Assembly (NCBI GenBank): GCA_026712905.1
Contig: JAPOPM010000100.1
Span: 1 to 62,385, forward strand
Reading direction: 5' to 3'
Source: Deltaproteobacteria bacterium
GTDB taxonomy: Bacteria > Desulfobacterota > Binatia > UBA9968 > JAJDTQ01
Length of the DNA: 62,385 bases
The translations under genes were made by a program, and so were the position numbers. Each line of letters starts with the position of its first letter. Position 1 is the first letter of the stretch. Below the pieces are notes generated by a model, which worked only from the letters and a program-made list of their open reading frames with translations, ran no database searches and was not told where the DNA came from. This document shows, piece by piece, positions 1 through 8,987 of this stretch.

Positions 1-2
1 AG

Positions 3-356
3 AACAGGAAGGCTCCCGCAAGATGTTACAAAGTACGGTTCAAGACTTCGCTACGGATGCTGGCGGCGCTGCTGCGGCACCGCGAGGCGCGCCCTGGTTT
101 CCTCGACCCGGATCACGACCCGGCCGCAGGACGGCTTCTGGCCGCGCTGGACACGGCCGGGGAACGCAACGTTGACCTCGCTGCCCACATCGAACAGTCG
201 GCCCCCCTTTACCACGAAACGACTCGTGCGTTATCTCGTGCGGCCAAGCGCTTCCACGCCAACGCCGAAATAATCGGCGACCTGAAAGGCTTCATCCGTC
301 GCGAAGGCGGCAACCCCAACATCATACAACGCATCGACATGCTCGACGACGAATGA
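3..356 (+). CDS. C-terminal part of an unrecognised protein (partial at left edge)
   Basis: The reading frame is open from the left edge, so the first ATG at 57 is not necessarily the true start. The visible 99 residues after that ATG are charged and mostly helical in character, ending in a run rich in Asp and Glu (…RIDMLDDE). Codon use is GC3-rich like the neighbouring genes, which supports real coding. I recognise no domain, signal peptide or membrane segment. It converges on the Rpn-type gene downstream with a gap of about 40 bases. Function unknown. Confidence 0.5.
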   Translation, partial: NRKAPARCYKVRFKTSLRMLAALLRHREARPGFLDPDHDPAAGRLLAALDTAGERNVDLAAHIEQSAPLYHETTRALSRAAKRFHANAEIIGDLKGFIRREGGNPNIIQRIDMLDDE

Positions 357-395
357 CGGCCCTTGACGTCGATCAGTTCAGCGTTTCGTACGGTT

Positions 396-1355
396 TCACC
401 GTGATGGGCCCGGAGTGACGCCATCCGCCGCTGACAACCGTTCCTTGAGAGCCATAAATCCGGACTCGTTCAGGCCGGTCGCTTCCTCGATCACGTCCCA
501 GCCCACGCCGGCGCGCAAAAAGCCTTCGACCGTCTTCAACTGTCCGAGGCGTTCGCCTTCAGCTCGGCCCTTTGCCTCGCCCTCTGCCAGAAGTTGTTGA
601 GCGTATGACATGATCATTCCTCCCTGCTCGTGTCCGTGGCGCCGCAACGCTTCGCCGAATGTATCGGTCCCTGCGGTGTCCTGAGTCGCCATGACGTACA
701 ATACGAACAGTTCAAAGTAATCGATCCGTCTTTCCATGCGCAACTGGCGCAACAATTGTGCGGCCATGTCCATCGCCAACGCCACGTGTCGCCCATGCGC
801 GGCCATCATCAACCACTGCGCGACCCGCCCTCTTGCTCCCCCTTCCACCTCGTTGGGTTTCGTATTGGTCTGATCCAGCAGCACGTGGGCGAACCGGGGA
901 ACCCAGGGCCAGTCCCGCGCAACCTCGGGGAACAGGTCCGCGAACTGCGTGGAATGAGTCCATCCGTGGGGGCCTTGGTAGAAGACAACCGGCACGATAG
1001 GGCGCAACGAGAATGGTCCGGGCTCGTCCGGCACTCTCGTGTCCCAGATGCGGCAGCAGTACTTCAACATGCGGAAAGACATTCGCGCGTCCGGCGTCGA
1101 TTGATGTTCCAGCAGCACGTACAGCCACACCGGTTCGGCGCTTTCGCCGTACGACACCTCGTACAGGAGGTCCGTTTGGCTCTGTCTAAGATTCTCGTCC
1201 ACGAAGCTCCCGTCCTGGAGCTTCAGGCTGGTCCAATCCACGCTCTCCCGGAGAACGCCGGGCAACGCCGGGCGCAACAGGCCGGCGGCTTCTCCTACGT
1301 CCGAGAACACCTTGCGAAACAGACTGTCATGTGGGTGATCGACTTCGTTCGCCAA
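396..1355 (-). CDS. Rpn-family recombination-promoting nuclease / putative transposase-like protein
   Basis: 319 residues, close to the usual length for the Rpn (YhgA-like, PF04754-type) family, whose members carry a PD-(D/E)xK nuclease fold and cut DNA. The N-terminus 'HDSLFRKVFSD' and the block 'QTDLLYEV…YVLLEHQS' at about residues 60-87 match the family pattern of a catalytic Asp followed by an E-x-Q. The C-terminal third carries an Ala/Glu/Gly-rich helical stretch ('EGEAKGRAEGERLGQL') seen in many members. The start is TTG, chosen because a GGGAGGA ribosome-binding site lies just upstream and no ATG fits better. Such genes are commonly mobile; none of its neighbours is a transposase. Confidence 0.85.
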   Translation of the reverse strand: MANEVDHPHDSLFRKVFSDVGEAAGLLRPALPGVLRESVDWTSLKLQDGSFVDENLRQSQTDLLYEVSYGESAEPVWLYVLLEHQSTPDARMSFRMLKYCCRIWDTRVPDEPGPFSLRPIVPVVFYQGPHGWTHSTQFADLFPEVARDWPWVPRFAHVLLDQTNTKPNEVEGGARGRVAQWLMMAAHGRHVALAMDMAAQLLRQLRMERRIDYFELFVLYVMATQDTAGTDTFGEALRRHGHEQGGMIMSYAQQLLAEGEAKGRAEGERLGQLKTVEGFLRAGVGWDVIEEATGLNESGFMALKERLSAADGVTPGPSR

Positions 1356-1410
1356 AGGTCTTCCTCCCGCTACTGTCCTGTTCGGCAGTATCGAGAGGGA
1401 ACTTTAGCGT

Positions 1411-1860
1411 TCACGTCAGATTCGCCAGAATAGTCTCGTCGGCTTGGGTGAGATCAACCGGCTTCCGGAACGGCTGGGGCCAGTCGATGCCGGTGGGCCA
1501 GTAGACTTCGACGGTGTTGCCGTCGGGATCGTAGAAGTAGATTCCGACGGCGTTGCCGTGGCTGGCGACGCGCTCGATGGGGACGCCGCGCTCCAGGAAG
1601 TCGCGGTGGAACGCTTTCAACTCGGCCAGGCTTTCGCACCGGAAGGATATCTGCTGGATCAGGTTCCCGCCGTCTTCCCGGCCCGGGCGCAACTGGAGCT
1701 CGTGGTGCTCCTGGTGGCGCTCCTGGGCGGTCATGAAGACCGTGCCGGTGTCGCTTTCGTCGCTGACGGTCAGGCCCAGCACGTCCCGGTAGAAGGCCTT
1801 GGACCGCTCGATGTCGTGGACCGTCAGGCCTATGTGGCCCAGTGATGAGACCTTCGGCAT
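1411..1860 (-). CDS. VOC-family protein (glyoxalase/extradiol dioxygenase fold)
   Basis: 149 residues, one vicinal-oxygen-chelate domain. The start 'LGHIGLTVHDIERSKAFYRDVLGL' supplies the first metal His, 'HHELQLR' lies mid-domain, and the end 'DPDGNTVEVYWP' supplies the usual metal Glu, so the metal site looks intact. VOC proteins catalyse metal-assisted isomerisation, epimerisation or ring cleavage; the substrate cannot be read here. ATG start with an AGGAGGAG site. It follows the amidohydrolase by 42 bases on the same strand, so the two are probably co-transcribed and may act on one aromatic or dicarboxylic substrate (inference). Confidence 0.85.
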   Translation of the reverse strand: MPKVSSLGHIGLTVHDIERSKAFYRDVLGLTVSDESDTGTVFMTAQERHQEHHELQLRPGREDGGNLIQQISFRCESLAELKAFHRDFLERGVPIERVASHGNAVGIYFYDPDGNTVEVYWPTGIDWPQPFRKPVDLTQADETILANLT

Positions 1861-1902
1861 GATGGATCTCCTCCTGTCGGCTTCACGTCCCGGTTTCTTG
1901 CG

Positions 1903-2931
1903 TCAGCCGTTGTAGAAACGCTCGGCGTTGGCGTAGAGCACCTTGTGCTTCTGCGTGCCCGAGAGGTCCTCGCGGGCGTTGAGCTCGTCGATGTCGCCGT
2001 AGAACTCTCCCTTGTGGCGCTCGTGGGGGTAGTCCGAGGCGAAGAGGATCCGGTCCTCGCCCACGAGCCGGAGCACGGTGGGCAGGGTCTTCTCCTCCAC
2101 CTCGCAACTGAAGTAGATGTTCCCTTCGCGCACGTACTCGCTGGGGGGCTTGGTCAGCACCGGGCACCAGCGCCTTCGTCGCTCGTAGTTCTCGTCCATG
2201 CGGTCCATCATGTAAGGAGCCCAGCCGGCGCCCGCCTCCAGGAAGGCGAAGCGCAGGTCGGGGAAACGCTCGAACACGCCCTCGGTCATCATGTCCGTGA
2301 ACTGGATGAGCTGGGACAGGGGGTGCTCCAGCGTGTGGGTCTTGAAGAGGTTGTCGGAGTTGTCGATGCCGATGCGCTGGCTCACGGCGCCATGGATGGC
2401 CAGACAACACCCGAGCCGCTGGGCTTCCTCGTAGAGCGGGTCGAAGTCGCGGTGGCCGTAATGCTTGCCGGCCGCCGTCACCGACGGCAGCATGGCGCCG
2501 GGCATGCCCAGCTCGGTCACCGCGGCGCGAAGCTCCGTCACCGCCTCCGGGATGTTCTGGGCCGGGATCAGCGCCACCGCGCGCAGGCGCTCGCTGGCCT
2601 GCATGAACTTGGCGTGCACCCACCGGTTGTAGGCCCGGGCGATGGCCGCGGCATAGTCGCGGTCCTGGATCATTCCGCTGGCCAGCCCCACCGACGGGTA
2701 CAAGTAGGAGGTCTCGATGCCGCAGCGGTCGAGAAACTCCACCCAGCGCTCGGCGTTGGGGTCGTCGTCCTCGGTGAGGCGGGAGAAGCCGCGGACGAAG
2801 CCGTCCACGCTGGGGAACAGGGAGTAGACGGTCCAGGGCAATTGGTTGTAGGGCGGCTCGAAGAACTCCTTGATCTCGGCGGGATGTTCCATCACGTGGC
2901 CGTCGGCGTCGACGGCGCGGTAGTTGCTCAT
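1903..2931 (-). CDS. Amidohydrolase-2 (ACMSD-like) family metal-dependent hydrolase/decarboxylase
   Basis: 342 residues, the normal length for this TIM-barrel family. It opens with 'VDADGHVME', the modified DxHxH metal motif common in this branch, has 'CLAIHG' in the middle as the conserved His strand, and 'LFASDYPHERHKG' near the C-terminus, which carries the Asp metal ligand. Family members include aminocarboxymuconate-semialdehyde decarboxylase and related C-C hydrolases. The start has a good GGAGGCGAGG site. First gene of a two-gene unit with the VOC gene; divergent from the creatinase-fold gene on the other strand. Confidence 0.88.
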   Translation of the reverse strand: MSNYRAVDADGHVMEHPAEIKEFFEPPYNQLPWTVYSLFPSVDGFVRGFSRLTEDDDPNAERWVEFLDRCGIETSYLYPSVGLASGMIQDRDYAAAIARAYNRWVHAKFMQASERLRAVALIPAQNIPEAVTELRAAVTELGMPGAMLPSVTAAGKHYGHRDFDPLYEEAQRLGCCLAIHGAVSQRIGIDNSDNLFKTHTLEHPLSQLIQFTDMMTEGVFERFPDLRFAFLEAGAGWAPYMMDRMDENYERRRRWCPVLTKPPSEYVREGNIYFSCEVEEKTLPTVLRLVGEDRILFASDYPHERHKGEFYGDIDELNAREDLSGTQKHKVLYANAERFYNG

Positions 2932-3045
2932 GTTCCCTCGCCTCCTTCCGCGAAACGCTGCCGCCTGGGGGCGGCCGCGGGTCGCCCGTACAGTTCGATT
3001 CGACTACTCGGACAGGCTGCTGGCTAATCCTATTACCCCGGCCGA

Positions 3046-3058
3046 ACCTTGACAAGGT
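3046..3058. promoter_or_regulatory. Short palindrome in a divergent intergenic region (possible operator)
   Basis: A perfect 6-1-6 inverted repeat, ACCTTGACAAGGT, lies in the 218-base gap between the divergent amidohydrolase and creatinase-fold genes. Its placement fits an operator for a regulator controlling both, but no regulator gene is adjacent and the palindrome could be chance. Confidence 0.25.
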
Positions 3059-3149
3059 CCGGCTCATATGGCCATCTAGGGGCGGGTTTCGGACCCGCCT
3101 TCATCGGACAGACTCCTGATTCACGCGGTCATCAAAGGAGGTTTCTTTC

Positions 3150-4403
3150 ATGGCACCACAGTACGCATCGAAGCTCATCTACGGCAACGAGATATCGGAT
3201 TGGCAGGAACGGCTGAACACGGACCGCATGCGCAAGGAGCGGGCCGAGCGCGCCAAGCGGATCATGCGCGAACACGGCATCCCCGCGCTCCTGGAAGCCA
3301 ACTCGGCCAACATCCGCTACCTCACCGGCCTCAAGGGCTTCAACTACCCGATGTGCCGCTACACCCTCTTTTTCGCCGACCACGACCCGATCATGTACGA
3401 GCACAGCGGCCACTTCCACCAGATGCCGGACCAGGCGCCCTGGATCAAGGAGTGGCGCCCGGCGCGGGCCTGGCTTACAGCGGCCTGCGGCATCGAGGCG
3501 GCCAAGGACGAGGCCCGGCAGTTCGCCGCCGACATCCACGACGAACTCAAGAGCCGCGGCCTTCTGAACGAGAAGATCGGCTTCAGCGCGTTCGACGGCA
3601 TCGCACGCGAGGCCCTCACCAACGCCGGCGTCAAGAACCTCGTGGACTTCAGCCTGGTGATGAAGGAGATCCGCAAGATCAAGACGGCCGACGAGATCGA
3701 TTGCCTCAAGACCGCCGCGGCCATCGTGGAGGGCGTCTGGTACCGCATCTGGGAGGCCGCCAAGCCGGGAGTGCGGGACACCGAGCTTTCGGGCATCGCC
3801 ACCAAGGCGGGCTACGACATGGGCGCGGAGTCGGCTCCGCCCGGAGGCTGGCGCTCCGGCCCCAGCACCTTCGACCGCGGCTTTCATCAGTCCAGCCGGC
3901 TGCTGCAGACGGGCGACCTGTTGTACGGCTCGCTCTGCGGCCTGACCTATCAGGGTTACGCGACCTGCACCTACCGGACCTTCATCGTCGGCCGGAAGCC
4001 CAACGCCCAGGAGCTGGACTGGTACAAGCGGGTCAAGGACAGCATTGACGGCGTCATCGACGCCATCAAGCCCGGCGCCACCACGGCCGACGCCGCCAAG
4101 CACTTTCCGCCCGCGACGAGTTGGGGCTATGACGAGGAGTGCGAGGTGCTGGCCAGCGAGATCGGCCACGGCATCGGCCTCACCCAGGGCAGCACCAACT
4201 ACGACATCCCCATCATCAACCGCCAGTGGTCGCTCAACTACCCGCAGGTGTTCGAGGAGGGCATGACCATCGCCATCGAGAGCCGCGAGGGGGAGACGCG
4301 CGTGGGCGGCGTGCGCCTGGAGAACATGGTGGTGGTCACCAAGGACGGCGCCGAGATCATGGACCACTTTCCCAGAGAGGAAATTCTGGTAGCGCCGCGC
4401 TAG
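3150..4403 (+). CDS. M24/creatinase-fold (Xaa-Pro peptidase-like) protein lacking metal Asp ligands
   Basis: 417 residues with an N-terminal creatinase-like domain (about 1-165) and a C-terminal pita-bread domain. It starts after a strong AAGGAGG site. In metal-dependent M24 peptidases the two Asp ligands lie in a GD-x-x-x-x-D-x-G and a GYx-x-D-x-x-RT block. Here these read 'GDLLYGSLCG' and 'GYATCTYRT' (about residues 255-277), so both Asp are replaced. The His of 'GHGIGL', the Glu of 'IAIESREG' and of 'RLENMVVV' are kept. This fits creatinase-type hydrolases, which act without metal, rather than a true proline peptidase (established for creatinase; assignment here is inference). Confidence 0.85.
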   Translation: MAPQYASKLIYGNEISDWQERLNTDRMRKERAERAKRIMREHGIPALLEANSANIRYLTGLKGFNYPMCRYTLFFADHDPIMYEHSGHFHQMPDQAPWIKEWRPARAWLTAACGIEAAKDEARQFAADIHDELKSRGLLNEKIGFSAFDGIAREALTNAGVKNLVDFSLVMKEIRKIKTADEIDCLKTAAAIVEGVWYRIWEAAKPGVRDTELSGIATKAGYDMGAESAPPGGWRSGPSTFDRGFHQSSRLLQTGDLLYGSLCGLTYQGYATCTYRTFIVGRKPNAQELDWYKRVKDSIDGVIDAIKPGATTADAAKHFPPATSWGYDEECEVLASEIGHGIGLTQGSTNYDIPIINRQWSLNYPQVFEEGMTIAIESREGETRVGGVRLENMVVVTKDGAEIMDHFPREEILVAPR

Positions 4404-4406
4404 TGT

Positions 4407-4476
4407 GGGCGACCGCGGGTCGCCCCTACATGAGGTTCATCGCTGGGGTATGTGTATGGGCGACCTGCGGTCGCCC
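4407..4476. repeat. Two copies of a short GGGCGACC…GGTCGCCC palindrome
   Basis: Two REP-like palindromes of the form GGGCGACC-N3-4-GGTCGCCC sit at 4407-4429 and 4458-4476, between the creatinase-fold gene and the BNR-repeat gene. The same motif recurs at 20386, 22623, 33667 and 61172, and weakly at 2971-2990. They are always intergenic and may act as transcript-end hairpins. Confidence 0.8.
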
Positions 4477-4504
4477 CCTGAAAGACTCACAGGAGGAGAA
4501 GGCC

Positions 4505-5581
4505 ATGGCTGATTCACTTCGCTATTACGTGGCGTTCAACGGCGGGCTCACCGTGTACGAGGACCGCGGCCGTGGGCTGGAGACGAGCGCCGAGCATTTC
4601 CCCGGACAAACCGTGGACGGCCTGGCGGGTAGCAGGACCCGACCCGAGCGTGTTTTCGCCGCCGTGCCCTTCGACGGTGCCTACCGCACCGACGACGCGG
4701 GCAAGAGCTGGAAGAAGGTCGTCGACGGCGACGCCCGCTGCTTCGCGGTGGACCCCCACGACGACCGCGTGGTGTATGCCGGCCTCGGCCCGGTGCAGCT
4801 CATGCGCAGCGAGGACGGCGGCGACACCTGGGAGAACCTGGAAAGCCTGCAGCAGATGCCCGAGGAGGTGCAGAACCAGTGGTGCGTCCCGGGCCCGTAC
4901 GTCGGTATACAGTTCCCCCACGTGTGCAACATCTTCATCCATCCCGACGACGCCAACCTCCTGCTCTTGACCCTGGAACACGGCGGTGTCGTGCGCAGCG
5001 AGGACCGAGGCAAGACCTGGGAGGACGCCAGCGCCGGCATCGACTACCTCGACATGCACCACATCTACAACTATCCGGGCAGCAAGGACCGCTACTACGT
5101 GTCGTGCGCCCGCGGCTTCTTCCGCAGCGACGACCGCGGACGCGACTGGCGCCGGGTGGAAGACGGCATGCCGTGGGGCTACACCGAGAAGTACAGCTAT
5201 ACCCACGACTGGTTCTTCCTGCCGGGCGACACTCCGCGGATGATGGTGTGCGGCGGGCGCGGCTCCCCCGGGGGTTGGCGCGGCGAGAGCACCAATCCCC
5301 ACGGTGTGATCATGCTGAGCGATGACGAGGGCGCGACCTGGCGCACCGCCACCAACGGCATCGCCGAGATGATGCCGTACATGCCGTGGACGCTGCAGCG
5401 CCACCCGGAAGACCCCGACACGGTCTTCGCCGCCATGGGCGACGGCTCCCGCGGCTTCGGTTTCGATCCCAAGGACCGCGGCATGGGCGCGCTCTACGTC
5501 ACCCGCGACCGCGGCGACTCCTGGGAACCCGTGATGCCCGAGCTTCCGTCCGTGCTGACCGCCTGCGTGACGGCGCAGTAG
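4505..5581 (+). CDS. WD40/YVTN/BNR-repeat (sialidase/Vps10-like) beta-propeller protein
   Basis: 358 residues made of repeated BNR/Asp-box units: 'DDAGKSWKK', 'SEDGGDTWEN', 'SEDRGKTWED', 'SDDRGRDWRR', 'SDDEGATWRT' and 'TRDRGDSWEP' mark successive propeller blades. The ATG at 4505 is chosen because AGGAGGAG precedes it at good spacing; a longer open frame upstream runs through the preceding gene in another frame and is not real. There is no signal peptide, so it is probably cytoplasmic or its substrate is small. Proteins of this kind often sit beside amidohydrolase-type catabolic genes; the role here cannot be read. Confidence 0.85.
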   Translation: MADSLRYYVAFNGGLTVYEDRGRGLETSAEHFPGQTVDGLAGSRTRPERVFAAVPFDGAYRTDDAGKSWKKVVDGDARCFAVDPHDDRVVYAGLGPVQLMRSEDGGDTWENLESLQQMPEEVQNQWCVPGPYVGIQFPHVCNIFIHPDDANLLLLTLEHGGVVRSEDRGKTWEDASAGIDYLDMHHIYNYPGSKDRYYVSCARGFFRSDDRGRDWRRVEDGMPWGYTEKYSYTHDWFFLPGDTPRMMVCGGRGSPGGWRGESTNPHGVIMLSDDEGATWRTATNGIAEMMPYMPWTLQRHPEDPDTVFAAMGDGSRGFGFDPKDRGMGALYVTRDRGDSWEPVMPELPSVLTACVTAQ

Positions 5582-5721
5582 CGATGCCGTTCATGGACCG
5601 CGCCGGACCGGGCCGACCGCTCAACCGCGGTTGTTCCGGTCCGGCCGACACACGCTGAAACCGCGTACTCGTCAGCTCCGGACGTGCACGCGGTTGCGGT
5701 TGCATTGGGACAGACACTCAC

Positions 5722-6732
5722 ATGAAGAATCTCCAACTCAGCCTCGTCTCCGCCAAATACGAACGCATCGCCCCTCTCCTCGACGGCACCGTCCCCGTGG
5801 AAGGGGTGGATCTCGTGTGGACTCACTCGAACCCCTCCGAGACGTTTTGGCGGCAGCTCCGGTTCGGCGAGTTCGAGGTCGCCGAGATGTCCATGTCCTC
5901 GATGCTCATCGCCAAGTCCCGGGGACACGACATGGTAGCCATCCCCGTGTTCCCGTCGCGCCGCTTCATGCACATGGCGCTCTACGTCCACAAGGATTCC
6001 GGCATCACGGACGCGGCAGAGCTGGCGGGCAAGCGCATCGGCGTGGGCGAGTACCAGCAGACCGCGGCGCTGTGGACCCGCGGCACCTTGGAGCACGACT
6101 TCGGCGTGTCCCAGTACGGCGTGGACTGGTACATGGAGCGCAGCGAGGAGCTGAGCCACGGCGGCGCCACCGGCTTCGCCCCGCCGGAGGGGATCCGCTT
6201 CCACCGCATCCCCAAGGACAAGAGCCTCGTCTCCATGCTGGTGGACCGGGAGCTCGACACCGCCATGGTGTTGAGCGCGTTCCACGCCGAGCGCAACGTC
6301 ATCGACCGCTCCACGCACGTTCGCCGGGAGGGCGACGCCGACACGGTGCGGCCGCTGTTCGCGGATACGATGGCCGAGGGACGGCGCTACGTCGAGGCCC
6401 ACGGTTTCGTCCCCATCAATCACTGCTACGTGATCCGCGGCGACGTGTACGAGAAGCACCCGTGGCTCGCCTTCAACCTCTACGCGGCCTTCGCCCGGGC
6501 CAAGGAGCACTGGCTGCAACAACTGCCCCAAGCCATCCCGTCGGACCTCTTCTTCGGCACGCAGTACCTGGAGCAAACCCGCGCCATCGTCGGCCGGGAC
6601 CCCTTCCCTTACGGCATCAAGGACAACGCGGCCATGCTCGAAACGCTCATCGACTACTCGTTCGAGCAGAAGCTTACGCCGCGGAAGCTGGAACTCGCAG
6701 AGATCTTCGCGCCCAGCACGCTGGATCTGTAG
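5722..6732 (+). CDS. Periplasmic-binding-fold protein (NMT1/THI5-like; 4,5-dihydroxyphthalate decarboxylase-like), paralogue 1
   Basis: 336 residues. 'LSLVSAKYERIAPLLDGTVPVEGVDL' is the usual opening of this family, followed by 'FDVAEMS'-like 'FEVAEMSMSS' and 'FPSRRFMH', and 'GKRIGVGEYQQTAALWTRG' in the hinge region. It lacks an N-terminal signal peptide, as do most members annotated as 4,5-dihydroxyphthalate decarboxylase, so it could be a cytoplasmic enzyme rather than a transporter subunit. Two paralogues occur in the window (at 11242 and 32462), and none has a matching permease next to it. A precise function cannot be assigned. Confidence 0.8.
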   Translation: MKNLQLSLVSAKYERIAPLLDGTVPVEGVDLVWTHSNPSETFWRQLRFGEFEVAEMSMSSMLIAKSRGHDMVAIPVFPSRRFMHMALYVHKDSGITDAAELAGKRIGVGEYQQTAALWTRGTLEHDFGVSQYGVDWYMERSEELSHGGATGFAPPEGIRFHRIPKDKSLVSMLVDRELDTAMVLSAFHAERNVIDRSTHVRREGDADTVRPLFADTMAEGRRYVEAHGFVPINHCYVIRGDVYEKHPWLAFNLYAAFARAKEHWLQQLPQAIPSDLFFGTQYLEQTRAIVGRDPFPYGIKDNAAMLETLIDYSFEQKLTPRKLELAEIFAPSTLDL

Positions 6733-6790
6733 GACGCCGGGACACCGCGCACGCCGCGCTTGAAACCGCCCTTTAGCGCAGGAGCATCCC

Positions 6791-7783
6791 ATGGAAACCG
6801 CCATCTTCGGCAACACCGGCGAGGAGCTGTCGCGTATCGGGCTCGGCTGCTTCTCCATGTCCGGGGCCTACGGCGCGGCCGACGACGCAGAGTCCGTCGC
6901 CACCATCCATCGCGCCATCGATCTCGGGATCACGCTGCTGGATACGTCGGCCAGCTACGGCCAGGGGCATAACCACCGCCTCATCGGACAAGCGCTGAAG
7001 GGCAGCCTGCGCGGCAAGGTGTTCATTCACTCCAAGACCGGCACCATCCGCGCCAATGACGGCTCATCGGTGGCGCAGGGCAGCGGCACGCCCGACCGGC
7101 TGCGCCAGGTCTGTGAGACCAGCATCAAGAACCTCGGCATCGAGACGCTGGATGCGTTCTGCCTGTCGCGGGTCGATCCCACCGTGCCCATCGAGGAAAC
7201 GGTGGGCGCCATGGCCCGACTGGTGGAGGACGGCAAGACGCGCTTCATCGGCCTGTCGGAAGCCGCGCCCGGCACCCTGCGCCGGGCCATGAAGGTCCAT
7301 CCGCTGGTGTCGCTGCAGTACGAGTACTCGCTGTGGACCCGGGACGTCGAAGGCGGGCACCTCGAGGCATGCGACGAACTCGGCCTCGGGTTGATGGCCT
7401 ACGCGCCCCTCGGCTACGGCTTCCTGGCCGGAACGGTGGGTGGCCGCGACGCGCTGGGGCAAGGCGACGCGCGCCACAAGTTCCCCCGCTTTTCAGCCGA
7501 AAACGCCGCCGCCAACCGCGAGCGCGTGGCGGCCGTTCGCAAGGTCGCCGACGCCCACCGCGCGACGCCGGCGCAGATCTGCATCGCTTGGGTACTGGCC
7601 ACGGGAGCCAACGTCTTCCCCATCCCCGGCTGCAAGCAGCGCACTCACCTCGAAGAAAACCTCCAGGCCCTGGACGTCGCGCTCACCGCGGAAGACCTCG
7701 CCGCGCTGGACACCGCGTTCCCGCCCGGCGCGGCCGCGGGCGACCGCTATCCGCCCGACGGCATGGCGCGGGTCAATCTCTAA
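6791..7783 (+). CDS. Aldo/keto reductase
   Basis: 330 residues, the usual size for an NAD(P)H-dependent aldo/keto reductase TIM barrel. It has the N-terminal 'SRIGLGCFSMSG', the catalytic Asp-Tyr region 'LLDTSASYGQGHNHRLIG' (Asp and Tyr kept), the Lys strand 'VFIHSKTG', and the nucleotide-binding C-terminal part 'IPGCKQRTHLEENLQAL'. GGAG precedes the ATG. It follows the binding-fold protein by 58 bases on the same strand, so the two may be co-transcribed. Confidence 0.9.
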   Translation: METAIFGNTGEELSRIGLGCFSMSGAYGAADDAESVATIHRAIDLGITLLDTSASYGQGHNHRLIGQALKGSLRGKVFIHSKTGTIRANDGSSVAQGSGTPDRLRQVCETSIKNLGIETLDAFCLSRVDPTVPIEETVGAMARLVEDGKTRFIGLSEAAPGTLRRAMKVHPLVSLQYEYSLWTRDVEGGHLEACDELGLGLMAYAPLGYGFLAGTVGGRDALGQGDARHKFPRFSAENAAANRERVAAVRKVADAHRATPAQICIAWVLATGANVFPIPGCKQRTHLEENLQALDVALTAEDLAALDTAFPPGAAAGDRYPPDGMARVNL

Positions 7784-7860
7784 GAGATGTAGGGCGACAA
7801 CTCCACGCACCGGTCGGCGACGCCAAACGCGCCGTCGGTTCGCCTCCGTCGAGTATCCTG

Positions 7861-8872
7861 CTATTGGAACGCGGGCATGACTTCACGGGCGAACAGGCGC
7901 ATGGACTTCATCACTTCCTCGTGCGGGAGGCCGCCGAAGTTGAAGTTGTGGGTGAGGGTGTCGAAGTGATAGTGGCGCGCGGCGTTGCGGATGATCTCGA
8001 TGCACCGCTCCGGGGTACCGTAGAGGTTGCGGCCGGTCTCCAGCATTCCGTCCCAGTCGTACACGTAACCCGGCGGTGGCGGTGCCTTGCGCTGGATGCG
8101 CGAGATCGCTTCGTAGCGGTCTATCGCCTGCTCGCCGGTCTTCCGGGCCACCGCGGCGTTCTCGTTGACGTAGGTGCGCAGGTGGTACTGGCAATGGTAG
8201 TCCGCGGGATTCCGTCCCGTTGCCGCGAGACCCTCGCCACGCCTCCACGCCGGCGCGCACCTTGTCGGGCGGATGGGGATGGCCCACGGTCATGATGTGG
8301 TAGCCTTGGCGCCCGGCCCAGCCGAGTCCCTCGGGCGAGGTGCCGGCCACCCAGATGAGCGGGAGCGGCTGCTGCACCGGCCGCGGGTACAGCGTGATCT
8401 CCTCGAAATTCCAGAACCGGCCTTCGTGGCTGAAGCGCTCCCGGGTCCACGCCTTGACGATGACGTCGTGGGCTTCCTGGTAGCGCGCCCGCCCCTCTTC
8501 CTGCGGGGTCTCGAAGACACGGTAGTCCAGGGCCGTGTTGCCTAGCCCGATGCCGAACTCCAGACGGCCGCCGGAGACGGCGTCCACCATGGCGTAGTCC
8601 TCGGCCACTTGCAGCGGATGGCGCACGCTCAGGATGGCGATGCACGGCCCCAGGCGAATGCGCGACGTCCGGGTGGCGGCGGCCGCCAGCATCACCGCCG
8701 GGTTGGCGATGAGGCCGCCGTAGCCAAGGAAGTGGTGTTCGTTGAACATGAAGCACTCGAACCCCAACTCCTCGGCCAGCTCGATCTGCTCCAGCATCTG
8801 CCGGTAGTAGACCTCGTAGGGCGGGTCCAGGTCCGGGAAGTAAGTGGATAGGATGTTGACGTAGAATCGCAT
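7861..8872 (-). pseudogene. LLM-class flavin-dependent oxidoreductase, frameshifted
   Basis: The N-terminal two thirds ('MRFYVNILSTYFPDL…GFECFMFNEHHF…SGGRLEFGIGLG…WVAGTSPEGLGWA') read in one frame from the ATG at 8872. The rest of the family sequence ('EGLAATGRNPADYHCQYHLR…MLETGRNLYGTPERCIE…') continues in another frame to the stop at 7861. The switch lies at about 8236, where the reading TGG-C-GAG needs one base removed or two added. The out-of-frame tail stays open by chance to 7883, so a 352-residue hybrid ORF appears but its last 110 residues are meaningless. It is either a real frameshift mutation or an assembly error. The intact protein would be a bacterial-luciferase-fold FMN oxidoreductase of about 336 residues. 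Confidence 0.85.
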
Positions 8873-8987
8873 GGACTTGGCGTTTACCTGCCGGCGGACC
8901 GCACGGAGGCCGAGCCGGGGCAAGTCGTGCCTATCGCTCACGTCACGGGCGAATATCGCTCATGACGTGGGCGATTTCACGGCAGTG

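Noticed and set aside
2986..3010. A tRNA T-loop-like GTTCGATTCGAC stretch
   Set aside because: No acceptor, D or anticodon stem can be folded around it.
7883..8941. A single 352-residue LLM oxidoreductase
   Set aside because: The last third does not match the family in this frame, while another frame continues the family sequence from about 8236.
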